From: Candidatus Roizmanbacteria bacterium RIFCSPHIGHO2_12_FULL_38_13
Lineage (GTDB): Bacteria; Patescibacteriota; Microgenomatia; UBA1406; GWC2-37-13
DNA: 34,088 bases
Direction: 5' to 3'
Assembly (NCBI GenBank): GCA_001789555.1
Contig: MFZZ01000044.1
Coordinates: 15,924 to 50,011, forward strand
Shown here: positions 24,745 through 31,901 of the stretch, in pieces
Layout: each line of letters begins with the position of its first letter
How positions within the stretch are numbered: position 1 is the stretch's first letter
The notes under the pieces: model-generated
Databases searched by the model: none
The model's input: the letters and a program-made list of their open reading frames with translations, nothing else
What the model was told of the DNA's origin: nothing
Made by a program: the position numbers and the translations under genes

Positions 24745-25643
24745 AAAAGGGAATTTATTTAGCGCTAACAACAGCAGTTATTTCGGGTTTTTCTATATTC
24801 GCCTCAAAAATATTCGTTGCCAAACTTGATCCGATCGTTTTTACTACTCTAAAAAATTTATTTGTTGCGGTCATTTTAACCTTCGTAATTTTGAATAGAC
24901 GACATCTTCAATCTATTTCTAAATTAAATCGACAAGATATTTTACGATTAACACTAATCGGGATCATTGGCGGCGGCATACCTTTTGCTTTATTTTTTAC
25001 CGGTCTCACGATGACAAGCGCCGCAACCGGGGCAATCATTCATAAAACTCTTTTTATCTGGGTCGCGATCCTCGCATATTTTTTCTTAAAAGAGAAACTC
25101 AAATCCGTACAAATAATTGGCTACATACTGATAATGGCAAGTGCAATTTTTATCGCGAAAATAACTAAATTCACGCTTGGTGACGGAGAACTCATGATTT
25201 TAGGTGCGACAATTTTGTGGGCAATAGAAAATGTCATTGCAAAACGAACATTAAAAAATGTTTCATCGGAACTCGTGGCTTGGGCACGAATGACTGTCGG
25301 ATCTATCGTTGTTTTCTCTGTTGTAATTTTTCAAGGCAAAAGCATCGTGATAACCGGTCTTTCTCAAGAACAAATAATATCTGTATTAATTGGCGGTATC
25401 TTACTGACAGCTTACGTCTTGACATGGTACAAAGCTCTTTCTTATGCACCGGCTTCACTTGTCGCGGTAATTCTCACACTTTCGACTCTTATCACAAGTT
25501 CGCTTTCCGCGATGTTCATCACACACAATTTTCCGGTTACTGATTTCGCAAGTAATGCACTATTGATCGTGGGAATCACCTTAATTATTTATCTGTCAAT
25601 TCAAGACAAAATAGCGAAAAAAGTTACGAGTTACAAGTTATGA
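24741..25643 (+). CDS. EamA/DMT-family membrane transporter
   Basis: 300 residues with ten predicted helices in two EamA repeats (LALTTAVISGFSIFASK at the start; LMILGATILWAIENVIAKR opening the second half), the usual DMT layout. The substrate is unknown. The start is ATGA-coupled to hypC, an unusual partner that might point to a role in hydrogenase supply, though simple hitch-hiking is possible. The last residues KKVTSYKL and the stop codon come from repeat F4 (GTTACGAGTTACAAGTTATGA), so the repeat appears to have replaced the original 3' end. Confidence 0.88.
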   Translation: MKKGIYLALTTAVISGFSIFASKIFVAKLDPIVFTTLKNLFVAVILTFVILNRRHLQSISKLNRQDILRLTLIGIIGGGIPFALFFTGLTMTSAATGAIIHKTLFIWVAILAYFFLKEKLKSVQIIGYILIMASAIFIAKITKFTLGDGELMILGATILWAIENVIAKRTLKNVSSELVAWARMTVGSIVVFSVVIFQGKSIVITGLSQEQIISVLIGGILLTAYVLTWYKALSYAPASLVAVILTLSTLITSSLSAMFITHNFPVTDFASNALLIVGITLIIYLSIQDKIAKKVTSYKL

Positions 25644-25653
25644 GTTACAAGTT
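25621..25653. repeat. AGTTACAAGTT-type degenerate repeat block F4
   Basis: Three units (GTTACGAGTTACAAGTTATG then AGTTACAAGTT) form the end of the EamA gene and the region directly before the GTG start of the next gene. Same family as F1-F3. Confidence 0.75.
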
Positions 25654-26403
25654 GTGATCTCCGGCTTATTGACTTGTGCCGCATATGCCTTCCCGCCAAA
25701 TGAGCTGAAATATTGTGGTCCGTTTGATAAAACCGATGATCTAAAAGGTTACCAAGATGAGCAAATTAATGATGATGGCCTGAAAAATATTCTGGCAGGA
25801 TTTCATACTTTATATCCATATTTATCACTCATAGCATATGAAAATAATATCCGCGACCCATTGGACGCACGGGTTGTTGAAGCCTACTGGATCGGAAACT
25901 CACTCCTAAAAAAAATTCCGGGAAAGAAACTTTATGATCATTTTTCGGAAGCTTTAAACCTTAGAAAAAAAATCACCAAAAAAGATTTTTCATATTTGGT
26001 CGGCAAAATCGATGACGGTGCTTTACCGCATCATACTTTTCATGTATTGAATGTTTTTACGCGCACCGGACACCAGAATATTGTACATACTCTTGAAACC
26101 ATGGATGCCTGTCGGATCGGATGGGGAAAAATAGTTAATAATTTAAAGTTAAGAGTTAAAACTGACAATACAATCTGTGTTGAAACACAGCCGCTTGTTT
26201 TAAAAAACGGCAAACTCGCTCTCGGAAAACCGCTTATAAAAAAGATTTATAATCCTTTAATTCGGAAATCGGAAATCGGAAATCAGATATCTACAATAAG
26301 TTTTCACTGGAATACGTTTTGTGACATATTGTCAGACAGACAAGTAAAAAATTTGAAATTCTATACTGAAAAAGCGATACAACTTGCAAATCTTACCTTA
26401 TGA
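25654..26403 (+). CDS. Conserved protein of unknown function in the hydrogenase maturation cluster (DUF6390-like?)
   Basis: 249 residues, GTG start inside the end of repeat F4; the TTG at 25669 is a possible alternative. Soluble and mostly helical. Distinctive segments are NELKYCGPFD near the N-terminus, ARVVEAYWIGNSLL, and LPHHTFHVLNVFTRTGH with two histidines plus a later cysteine (MDACRIGWG). From memory it recalls DUF6390 proteins encoded beside [NiFe] hydrogenases, but I cannot verify this. It sits between hypC/EamA and the maturation protease and overlaps the latter by 4 bp (ATGA), so a role in hydrogenase assembly is likely by position. A 7-bp unit CGGAAAT is repeated three times inside the gene. 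Confidence 0.75.
   Translation: MISGLLTCAAYAFPPNELKYCGPFDKTDDLKGYQDEQINDDGLKNILAGFHTLYPYLSLIAYENNIRDPLDARVVEAYWIGNSLLKKIPGKKLYDHFSEALNLRKKITKKDFSYLVGKIDDGALPHHTFHVLNVFTRTGHQNIVHTLETMDACRIGWGKIVNNLKLRVKTDNTICVETQPLVLKNGKLALGKPLIKKIYNPLIRKSEIGNQISTISFHWNTFCDILSDRQVKNLKFYTEKAIQLANLTL
26263..26283 (+). repeat. Three tandem copies of CGGAAAT inside a coding region
   Basis: Exact 7-bp units at 26263-26269, 26270-26276 and 26277-26283 encode part of RKSEIGNQ. Seven is not a multiple of three, so gain or loss of a unit would shift the frame. Confidence 0.8.
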
Positions 26404-26891
26404 ACGTTTATATTTTCGGCAACTCGATAGTTCCAGAAGATAATCAGTCTGTAAAACTTTTGCCTGATCTAAAGGCAAACTTCCCCAAAATTCATTTTAT
26501 CCACGCCGACCCTACCGGCAACTGGTGGAAAGGCGATAAAAACTTGGTCATAATCGATACCGTCCAGGGGATTGACCAAGTAACTGTATTCACATCTTTT
26601 AAAGAATTACAGGCAAGCGAATCACTCACTGTGCATGACTATGATCTTTATATGGATTTAAAACTTATGAAAAAACTGGGAAAAATAGAATCGTTTAAAA
26701 TTATCGGGATACCTTCCTTATTATCTTCAGCTTCAAAAAATGTGAAGCACAAGACATACAAGGGTCATAAGCGCGGACAATCTTCTCAAACTCAAGTGAA
26801 AGCTCTTCTTTCGGAGTTTCAAGATGATCTTTTGCGAAATGATAAAGTGACTGTTCGATCGCGATCTGATTCTGGCCTGTCGGGACAATGA
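26400..26891 (+). CDS. Hydrogenase maturation endopeptidase (HyaD/HybD/HycI-like)
   Basis: 163 residues. VYIFGNSIVPEDNQSVKLL matches the N-terminal GNxLxxDD..G block, LVIIDTV carries the conserved Asp (D53), and LTVHDYDLYMDLKLM the conserved His (H79); with E13 or D14 these correspond to the nickel-sensing Glu/Asp/His of HybD. IESFKIIGIP matches the late G-x-P motif. The enzyme clips the C-terminal tail of the large subunit after nickel insertion. From residue 101 on, the gene runs antisense to the large-subunit gene for 191 bp; the roughly 60 residues after IIGIP are basic and low-complexity and look like read-through of antisense sequence, not family sequence. The start is ATGA-coupled to the preceding gene. 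Confidence 0.82.
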   Translation: MNVYIFGNSIVPEDNQSVKLLPDLKANFPKIHFIHADPTGNWWKGDKNLVIIDTVQGIDQVTVFTSFKELQASESLTVHDYDLYMDLKLMKKLGKIESFKIIGIPSLLSSASKNVKHKTYKGHKRGQSSQTQVKALLSEFQDDLLRNDKVTVRSRSDSGLSGQ

Positions 26892-28005
26892 TTCTGCCGT
26901 TCGTCACTATTCCCTTGTCATCGACTTCATAACGATGATAGAGTGTCCCTCGCGGCGCCTCAACAACGCCGACTCCGATACCGGGTTTTACACTGAAACG
27001 TGCCGGCTTCTCGTCCTGAATATGAATTTTTTCGAGAATGGCGATTGAGTCATCGATACAATGCAATATCTCAATCGCTTGCGCCAGATTGTTGTGATAT
27101 ATATTTTTTGATGGAAATAATTTGAGCGCCTCACTTGCGTCTTCGAGAGTCGCTGGATTTAAAAATTGTTTTGATAAATTGACACGCGCCAGTGCTCCGA
27201 CAATATAAGTTTTCCCTTCAAATTTGTAGCCCGAGGCCTGCGAGTAGGGGATAACAATGTGTTCGAGATGGCTGGCATATTCGGCGTCAATAATGCGCTT
27301 GCCGCCTGCAGTCACTATGCTTCCATCCAGAAAATCAAAATTCGTGCTCTGAAGAGCGGAAAATGACACGTCTTCCTCCTGAACAAAATCACAGTTTTGA
27401 AAAATGGAAATGAGTTTCAACACTCGTGGTCTTATCGATTTTAATTGTGAAATAAGTTTATCTTTTTCAGTGAGAAGAGGAAGTTTTAAAAATCCACCAA
27501 CTGTAGGGTTTGGCGCATGGACGCTACGTCCGCCTGCCCAGATCGCCAGTTGATTACCGCCCTCTTTGACAGCAAAAGCATCATGAAGCAGCTCGTGTTC
27601 TTCGTGGTCATTTTCGTCAAAGTCAAGGAGTGAATCGCGTTTATAAATGTCGGGCAATGCAAAAACATACAGATGCAGGCCATGATCGCGGATCATAAGC
27701 CCATTTACAAGAATTCGGCGCAATATTTTAGTTTGCTCCGATGGAATGATACCTTGAGATGCCTCGATCGCTTTTATCGAACATAATAGGTGAGCATTAC
27801 TACAGGTTCCGCAAATCCGTGCGACCATTTGAGGGATGGAATTAATGGGTTTTTTGCGCACCGCTTGAGTGTAAAACCTTTTGTATTCCGGTATGCTGAA
27901 TTTACATTCAGTGATGACGTCATCTTTGACCTTCAGGCTAAGTGATGCATGCCCTTCTATTTTTGTTATCTGATCTAATGTTAGATCAAGTGTTCCCTGG
28001 TGCAT
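26701..28005 (-). CDS. [NiFe] hydrogenase large (catalytic) subunit, group 3-like
   Basis: 434 residues. ITKIEGHASL is the N-terminal IEGH motif; ARICGTCSNAH (C65, C68, H72) is the L1 nickel-binding motif RxCGxCxxxH; DPCMSCASH (C416, C419, H422) is the L2 motif. A 12-residue extension, FLKLKIIRKVSR, follows His422 and is what the endopeptidase would remove. With all four cysteines and an uncleaved tail it should be a functional, maturation-dependent hydrogenase of the cytoplasmic MvhA/HydA type. It overlaps the small-subunit gene by 20 bp. No beta/gamma flavin or FeS subunits are adjacent. Confidence 0.93.
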   Translation of the reverse strand: MHQGTLDLTLDQITKIEGHASLSLKVKDDVITECKFSIPEYKRFYTQAVRKKPINSIPQMVARICGTCSNAHLLCSIKAIEASQGIIPSEQTKILRRILVNGLMIRDHGLHLYVFALPDIYKRDSLLDFDENDHEEHELLHDAFAVKEGGNQLAIWAGGRSVHAPNPTVGGFLKLPLLTEKDKLISQLKSIRPRVLKLISIFQNCDFVQEEDVSFSALQSTNFDFLDGSIVTAGGKRIIDAEYASHLEHIVIPYSQASGYKFEGKTYIVGALARVNLSKQFLNPATLEDASEALKLFPSKNIYHNNLAQAIEILHCIDDSIAILEKIHIQDEKPARFSVKPGIGVGVVEAPRGTLYHRYEVDDKGIVTNGRIIVPTGQNQIAIEQSLYHFAKDHLETPKEELSLEFEKIVRAYDPCMSCASHFLKLKIIRKVSR

Positions 28006-28456
28006 ATTTTTCCATCAGTTCTAAAAACCTTTTCTCATCCATTGGACAGCCTGGAACCGACTCATCGACCTTTACATATTTAGATAATGGTTCAACTCTT
28101 GGCAGGTGAGAAAAACGTTCAACAATAAATTGAATCTCCTTTTTTGTTTCTTCATCAAATGTATTTCTCCACCCAGACGGCATTGCGTTCACGGCGCAAG
28201 CTCCGATTGCAACCAAAATTTTTGAATTATCACGTATTTCTTTAAGTTTTTTTGCCTGCTCGTCTGAAGAGATTGAGCCTTCAACAAAAGAAATGTCGAG
28301 ATCTTTAAGCTCCCGATTGGTTTTGAGTATACGAGCGTTCACAAACTCAATCTTTTCTTTCCACGTATCCCAGTGCGTATTGAGAAGTTCGGTAAAAAGA
28401 ATGGTCGAGTCTTCACAGCAAGTGAATGTAAACCAGCCGACGCGAAGTTTGGGCAT
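27986..28456 (-). CDS. [NiFe] hydrogenase small subunit with NuoB-like tandem cysteines
   Basis: 156 residues, the short form with one FeS cluster. It opens LRVGWFTFTCCEDSTILF, has VAIGACAVNAMPSGWRN and ends with VPGCPMDEKRFLELM. The four cysteines C13, C14, C87 and C137 can bind one [4Fe-4S] cluster. Group 3 small subunits normally have CxxC at the first site, whereas tandem CC is typical of NuoB of complex I. No Tat signal is present, so it is cytoplasmic. A TAGAAT box lies 6 nt before the ATG (leaderless). It leads the two-gene hydrogenase operon and is divergent from the ABC exporter. Confidence 0.9.
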   Translation of the reverse strand: MPKLRVGWFTFTCCEDSTILFTELLNTHWDTWKEKIEFVNARILKTNRELKDLDISFVEGSISSDEQAKKLKEIRDNSKILVAIGACAVNAMPSGWRNTFDEETKKEIQFIVERFSHLPRVEPLSKYVKVDESVPGCPMDEKRFLELMEKYAPGNT

Positions 28457-28462
28457 ATGACT

Positions 28463-28468
28463 ATTCTA
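28463..28468 (-). promoter_or_regulatory. -10 box TAGAAT of the hydrogenase operon, leaderless
   Basis: TAGAAT-AGTCAT-ATG on the minus strand, 6 nt spacing. It is part of the palindrome ATTCTAGAAT (28463-28472). The same AGTCAT spacer follows the -10 box of the DedA-like gene. Confidence 0.5.
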
Positions 28469-28521
28469 GAATATTTAAGTTAAAAAAACATGTTTACCTG
28501 ATTTATATTTGAGATTAATAT

Positions 28522-28530
28522 TGATATAAT
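28522..28530 (+). promoter_or_regulatory. Extended -10 box TGATATAAT of the ABC exporter operon, leaderless
   Basis: TG-A-TATAAT (TATAAT 28525-28530) ends 6 nt before ATG 28537. A perfect -10 with extended TG makes a separate -35 less necessary. Confidence 0.6.
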
Positions 28531-28536
28531 CTGTAA

Positions 28537-29517
28537 ATGGTTTCTAGCCATTCAACAATACTATACACCAAAAATTTGCGGAAAACTTTTTTTACAAAAG
28601 ATAAAAAAGATGTCCAGGCTGTCAAAGGAGTGGACCTCGATGTAAAAAAAGGTCAGATTTTCGGCTTCCTAGGACCAAATGGGGCCGGAAAAACAACTAC
28701 ACTTCAAATGCTGACGACATTACTTACTCCGACGAGTGGTGAGGCTATGGTAGTAAACTTCGATCTTAAAACACAACCTCAAAAAATTCGCGAGCATATC
28801 GGATATGTTTCGCAGTCCGGTGGCGCCGATCGCACTACAAATGCCATACAGGATCTCATACTTCAAGCGATGCTCTATGGATTAAATCTAGATACAGCAC
28901 AAAAACGCGCAAAAGATCTTATCGATCGGTTCGAGCTCACGGAGTTTGCAGATCGGATAATATCTTCGTATTCGGGAGGACAGAGGAGAAGGCTTGATTT
29001 GGCACTTGGCGTGATTCATGAGCCTGACATAATATTTTTGGATGAACCGACAACGGGGCTTGACCCGCAAAGTAGAGCCCGTTTTTGGGAAGAAATCCGA
29101 ACTATCAAAGATGATGGTACGACGATATTCCTGACTACACACTATCTTGATGAAGCAGATAGCCTGTGTGATTATCTGGCAATTGTCGATCATGGAAAAA
29201 TCGTTGCCAAGGGCACGCCTACAGCTTTAAAACACAAAATTGGAGGAGAGAGCATCATCGTTGCCATGAAAGATGATAAGGAACTCGAAAAAGGTAAAAA
29301 TCTGATGGAAAAACAAAAATTCGTCGAAAAAATATTTGTCCGGGAAAATAAGCTGTATTTGTTTGTCAAAGAGGGTGAAAAACTATTGGCAGATGTCCTA
29401 AGATTGCTCGACAACGAAAAAATCGGTCTGCTGACTATTGAATTATCGAAACCCTCACTCGATGACGTATTTTTACAGGAGACCGGACGATCTCTGCGGG
29501 AAGGAGGAGAACTATGA
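28537..29517 (+). CDS. ABC transporter ATP-binding protein, DrrA family
   Basis: 326 residues. Walker A is GFLGPNGAGKTTTLQ (about 45-58), the signature is SSYSGGQRRRLDLA, Walker B is IIFLDEPTTGLDP, and the H-loop is FLTTHYLDEAD. The C-terminal 90 residues (DUF4162-like) with the end LSKPSLDDVFLQETGR are typical of DrrA/daunorubicin-resistance exporters. It is ATGA-coupled to the permease gene. Together they form an ABC-2 exporter for a drug, lipid or glycan. With the -10 box directly upstream this is the start of a two-gene operon. Confidence 0.95.
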   Translation: MVSSHSTILYTKNLRKTFFTKDKKDVQAVKGVDLDVKKGQIFGFLGPNGAGKTTTLQMLTTLLTPTSGEAMVVNFDLKTQPQKIREHIGYVSQSGGADRTTNAIQDLILQAMLYGLNLDTAQKRAKDLIDRFELTEFADRIISSYSGGQRRRLDLALGVIHEPDIIFLDEPTTGLDPQSRARFWEEIRTIKDDGTTIFLTTHYLDEADSLCDYLAIVDHGKIVAKGTPTALKHKIGGESIIVAMKDDKELEKGKNLMEKQKFVEKIFVRENKLYLFVKEGEKLLADVLRLLDNEKIGLLTIELSKPSLDDVFLQETGRSLREGGEL

Positions 29518-30275
29518 AATTTATTCAGGATACCCAAATATTATTTGTGCGCAATTTCAAAAAAACCTTGAGAGAGCCATTGTGGTTGTTTATCGGTATC
29601 ATGCAACCTGCCTTATACATCTTGCTTTACATGCCCTTGTTGAAAAATATTGGCAATACGTCGGCATTGCCTCTGGGAAAAATTGCCCAGATTTTTGTGC
29701 CGGGCATGCTCATCATCATGGGAGTTTCTTCACTTTTTGCAGGATTTGGTTTCATTCCGGAAATTCGCGAAGGCTATATCACTAGACTTCTGGTCACTCC
29801 TGTCAACCGGTTTGCTATTTTGTTAGCTATGGTCATGGATCAGCTTTTCACCTTGCTCATGCAATCGGTCATCCTGATTTTTATTGCTTTACTTCTTGGT
29901 CTACGTACCTCGGTGATCGCAGTCATTTTATCGCTTATTTTAGTGATAATAGTAGGCGCGACAACGTCTTGCATCTCATATATCATCTCTATTTCAGCGA
30001 GGCACGAAGATGGACTCGCCTCAACGGTTAACACTTTGTATTTGCCGATAATGCTTTTGTCAGGGATAATGCTGCCGATCTCACTTGCGCCACAATGGCT
30101 CAAAAATATCGCCGGTTTTAACCCTTTTTATTATGCGGTCGAGGCAGCACGGGAGCTTTTCCTGGGGAACTTTACCAGCTTTACAATAGTCAAAGGTTTT
30201 TTGATAATGAGTGTGTTTGCAGCTGTTGCCTTGTGGTTTGCCGTCAGGTCGCTTAGAAAGATGGCTGTCATGTAA
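29514..30275 (+). CDS. ABC-2 type transporter permease (DrrB-like)
   Basis: 253 residues with six hydrophobic helices. The N-terminal amphipathic stretch (LFVRNFKKTLREPLWLFIGIMQPALYILLY) and the central FIPEIREGYITRLLVTPVNR motif (the connecting helix touching the ATPase) are standard for ABC-2 permeases, as is NPFYYAVEAARELFLG. It partners the ATPase upstream via an ATGA overlap. Substrate unknown. Confidence 0.93.
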   Translation: MKFIQDTQILFVRNFKKTLREPLWLFIGIMQPALYILLYMPLLKNIGNTSALPLGKIAQIFVPGMLIIMGVSSLFAGFGFIPEIREGYITRLLVTPVNRFAILLAMVMDQLFTLLMQSVILIFIALLLGLRTSVIAVILSLILVIIVGATTSCISYIISISARHEDGLASTVNTLYLPIMLLSGIMLPISLAPQWLKNIAGFNPFYYAVEAARELFLGNFTSFTIVKGFLIMSVFAAVALWFAVRSLRKMAVM

Positions 30276-30322
30276 AGTAATCAATCAATAATATTCTTAA
30301 TTTTGGGTTGAAATTTATACAT

Positions 30323-30345
30323 ATTATTGATATATTTTCAATAAT
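30323..30345. promoter_or_regulatory. Inverted repeat ATTATTGA-7-TCAATAAT abutting a start codon
   Basis: Perfect 8-bp arms separated by TATATTT end directly before ATG 30346 and enclose a TATATT -10-like box. This is a possible operator or hairpin at the start of the message; AT-rich chance pairing is possible. Confidence 0.35.
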
Positions 30346-30672
30346 ATGAGTTGGAATCCCAAACTACTTTTAGCAATGGGACTGACAGCGATTGGTGCCT
30401 TGGGTTGTGCAGAATTTGGTCCAAGAAATGTTGAGACCGAGTGCTACCAAACATCCGGACTTTATGATTCAAATGGAGAATTGCCCGGAGGTAAACTATC
30501 TACTCTTGAACAAGAAATTTGTTTTGATAAGGGCAGTGAGCATCAGACTCCAACTTGTCCCCAAGAGATGATCGGAGAAGTTCTTATCGGCGCTGGGGGA
30601 ATACCGATATTGGCCCAAGCCGAACGTGTTCCTGATAGTGTCTGTACTGTCACACGAATGGAAAGAAGGTAG
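30346..30672 (+). CDS. Small putative lipoprotein or secreted cysteine-containing protein
   Basis: 108 residues. A hydrophobic N-terminus (LLLAMGLTAIGALGC) ends in ALGC, close to a lipobox, with Cys21 as the possible lipidated residue. The mature part holds four further cysteines (ETECYQ, QEICFD, TPTCPQ, DSVCTV), which could form two disulfides outside the cell. No family is recognised. It is a single gene 70 bp after the ABC permease. Confidence 0.65.
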   Translation: MSWNPKLLLAMGLTAIGALGCAEFGPRNVETECYQTSGLYDSNGELPGGKLSTLEQEICFDKGSEHQTPTCPQEMIGEVLIGAGGIPILAQAERVPDSVCTVTRMERR

Positions 30673-30768
30673 TTTTGTACACCTTTTCCAGTTTTAATTA
30701 AATAGTTCTACCGTCTTTCTTTTTATTGATCAAATCCATCTAACATAATTCATTCAAAATATCTTCCC

Positions 30769-31287
30769 TTAAATTTGTAAATTATAAACCAGGCAATTAT
30801 CGCGGCAGTTATAACTAAAATCCAGGAATCGAAAGAAATTGACGCAGCAATTTAGTCCTCCAGTGGCAAATCGTAAAAAAACCGCAGCCTCTATCTGATT
30901 TTTTTGCTTTAGCTTTATGTTAGATATTTTTTTGGATATTACCTTCCCAAGTATATGGTTAAGAAGAGAATAACCATATTTTTTACCTAAAAAGTAGGAA
31001 ACAGTTGCTCCGATTCCACTTCCTATGATGTCGGCAATATAGGCTTTTTCCCAACCGATAAGTGGAATTGAGGCTATTGTCAAAAAAACTCCAGGCATCG
31101 GGGGATAGATAATACTTAATGATTTTAAGACGGTCAGTGCGATAAGATAGAGGAGAAGATAATTTTGGACGATATGAATTATGTTGCTCACAAATGATGT
31201 TTGAGAAGCGAGTTGAAATACGATAGCAGGGATTAATATGACAATGAGAAGTAGTATCCTATTTAGTATTTGAATAGTCTTTTGCAC
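30769..31287 (-). CDS. DedA/SNARE-associated membrane protein, frameshifted near its C-terminus
   Basis: 172 residues in the track, GTG start. Hydrophobic helices and the segment YPPMPGVFLTIASIPLIGWEKAYIADIIGSG..YFLGKKYG are DedA-like. After LRFATGG the frame gives an implausible Cys/Asn-rich end. Removing one A from the run in GGACTAAATTG would restore LIAASISFDSWILVITAAIIAWF, a clear final membrane helix, ending at 30750. So there is one extra base here: a real frameshift or a sequence error. A perfect TATAAT lies 6 nt before the GTG start (plus-strand coordinates 31294-31299), a leaderless arrangement that supports this start. Confidence 0.78.
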   Translation of the reverse strand: MQKTIQILNRILLLIVILIPAIVFQLASQTSFVSNIIHIVQNYLLLYLIALTVLKSLSIIYPPMPGVFLTIASIPLIGWEKAYIADIIGSGIGATVSYFLGKKYGYSLLNHILGKVISKKISNIKLKQKNQIEAAVFLRFATGGLNCCVNFFRFLDFSYNCRDNCLVYNLQI

Positions 31288-31293
31288 ATGACT

Positions 31294-31299
31294 ATTATA
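31294..31299 (-). promoter_or_regulatory. -10 box TATAAT of the DedA-like gene, leaderless
   Basis: TATAAT-AGTCAT-GTG on the minus strand; the spacer is identical to that of the hydrogenase operon (TAGAAT-AGTCAT-ATG). Confidence 0.55.
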
Positions 31300-31430
31300 G
31301 TTAATCTTAGTAGGTTCTTAATTCGAAAAATGAATTGGGCAAATGGACGTGTTCACGTTTAAATCATGGGCAGAAGCCGGCATAAGAGCAGTTCCTTCGG
31401 TAAAAATCAGGATTTTCATTGATATAGAAA

Positions 31431-31901
31431 TTAATGACATCGTGGATCGTTGTTCGGCGCATAGCCAATCTCTGCGCTTACTAATAGATAGCTGTTCCGA
31501 TCTCCGGTTATAATATGGTCGATTTTGTTATATAAATCAGGAGATAACCGACTAATATCTTTTAAATCCTTTTCATCTTTTAATATAAATAAGTCCACTT
31601 CGTGGTATGGCTGTTCTTCAACATAATTTGGAGTAGTTAAAATAGGCCTATAGAAATCATATATCTCTTTGGGTGAGAGTTTAGTATTCCGCACATCTCC
31701 CACAATAAAACCACACTGGTTTGAAGCAGGAGCGAAGTTTGCGACCATCGAAATCCTCCTTTTCAATTGTGAATCTGAAGGATGCTGATATTCTTCTGTC
31801 TTTTTTTTTAGAAAGCCAAGATGGATAGAATTGTCTACAGTGTCTCGTACAAAAGTAAAAGCTATGAAAAAAATCACGAAAATACCAAATAATGTTGTCA
31901 T
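31431..31901 (-). CDS. Hypothetical protein with N-terminal membrane anchor
   Basis: 156 residues. One hydrophobic helix (LFGIFVIFFIAFTFV, about 4-18) is followed by a soluble, probably external domain with ISMVANFAPASNQCGFIVGDV and LLVSAEIGYAPNNDP. Two cysteines are present. I recognise no family. Its start overlaps the stop of the lysozyme-like gene by ATGA, so the two are made together, and it may assist or be a partner of that wall-active protein. Confidence 0.7.
   Translation of the reverse strand: MTTLFGIFVIFFIAFTFVRDTVDNSIHLGFLKKKTEEYQHPSDSQLKRRISMVANFAPASNQCGFIVGDVRNTKLSPKEIYDFYRPILTTPNYVEEQPYHEVDLFILKDEKDLKDISRLSPDLYNKIDHIITGDRNSYLLVSAEIGYAPNNDPRCH

Noticed and set aside
29438-29785. 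115-residue plus-strand ORF overlapping the ABC genes
   Set aside because: Out-of-frame shadow across the junction of two clear ABC transporter genes.
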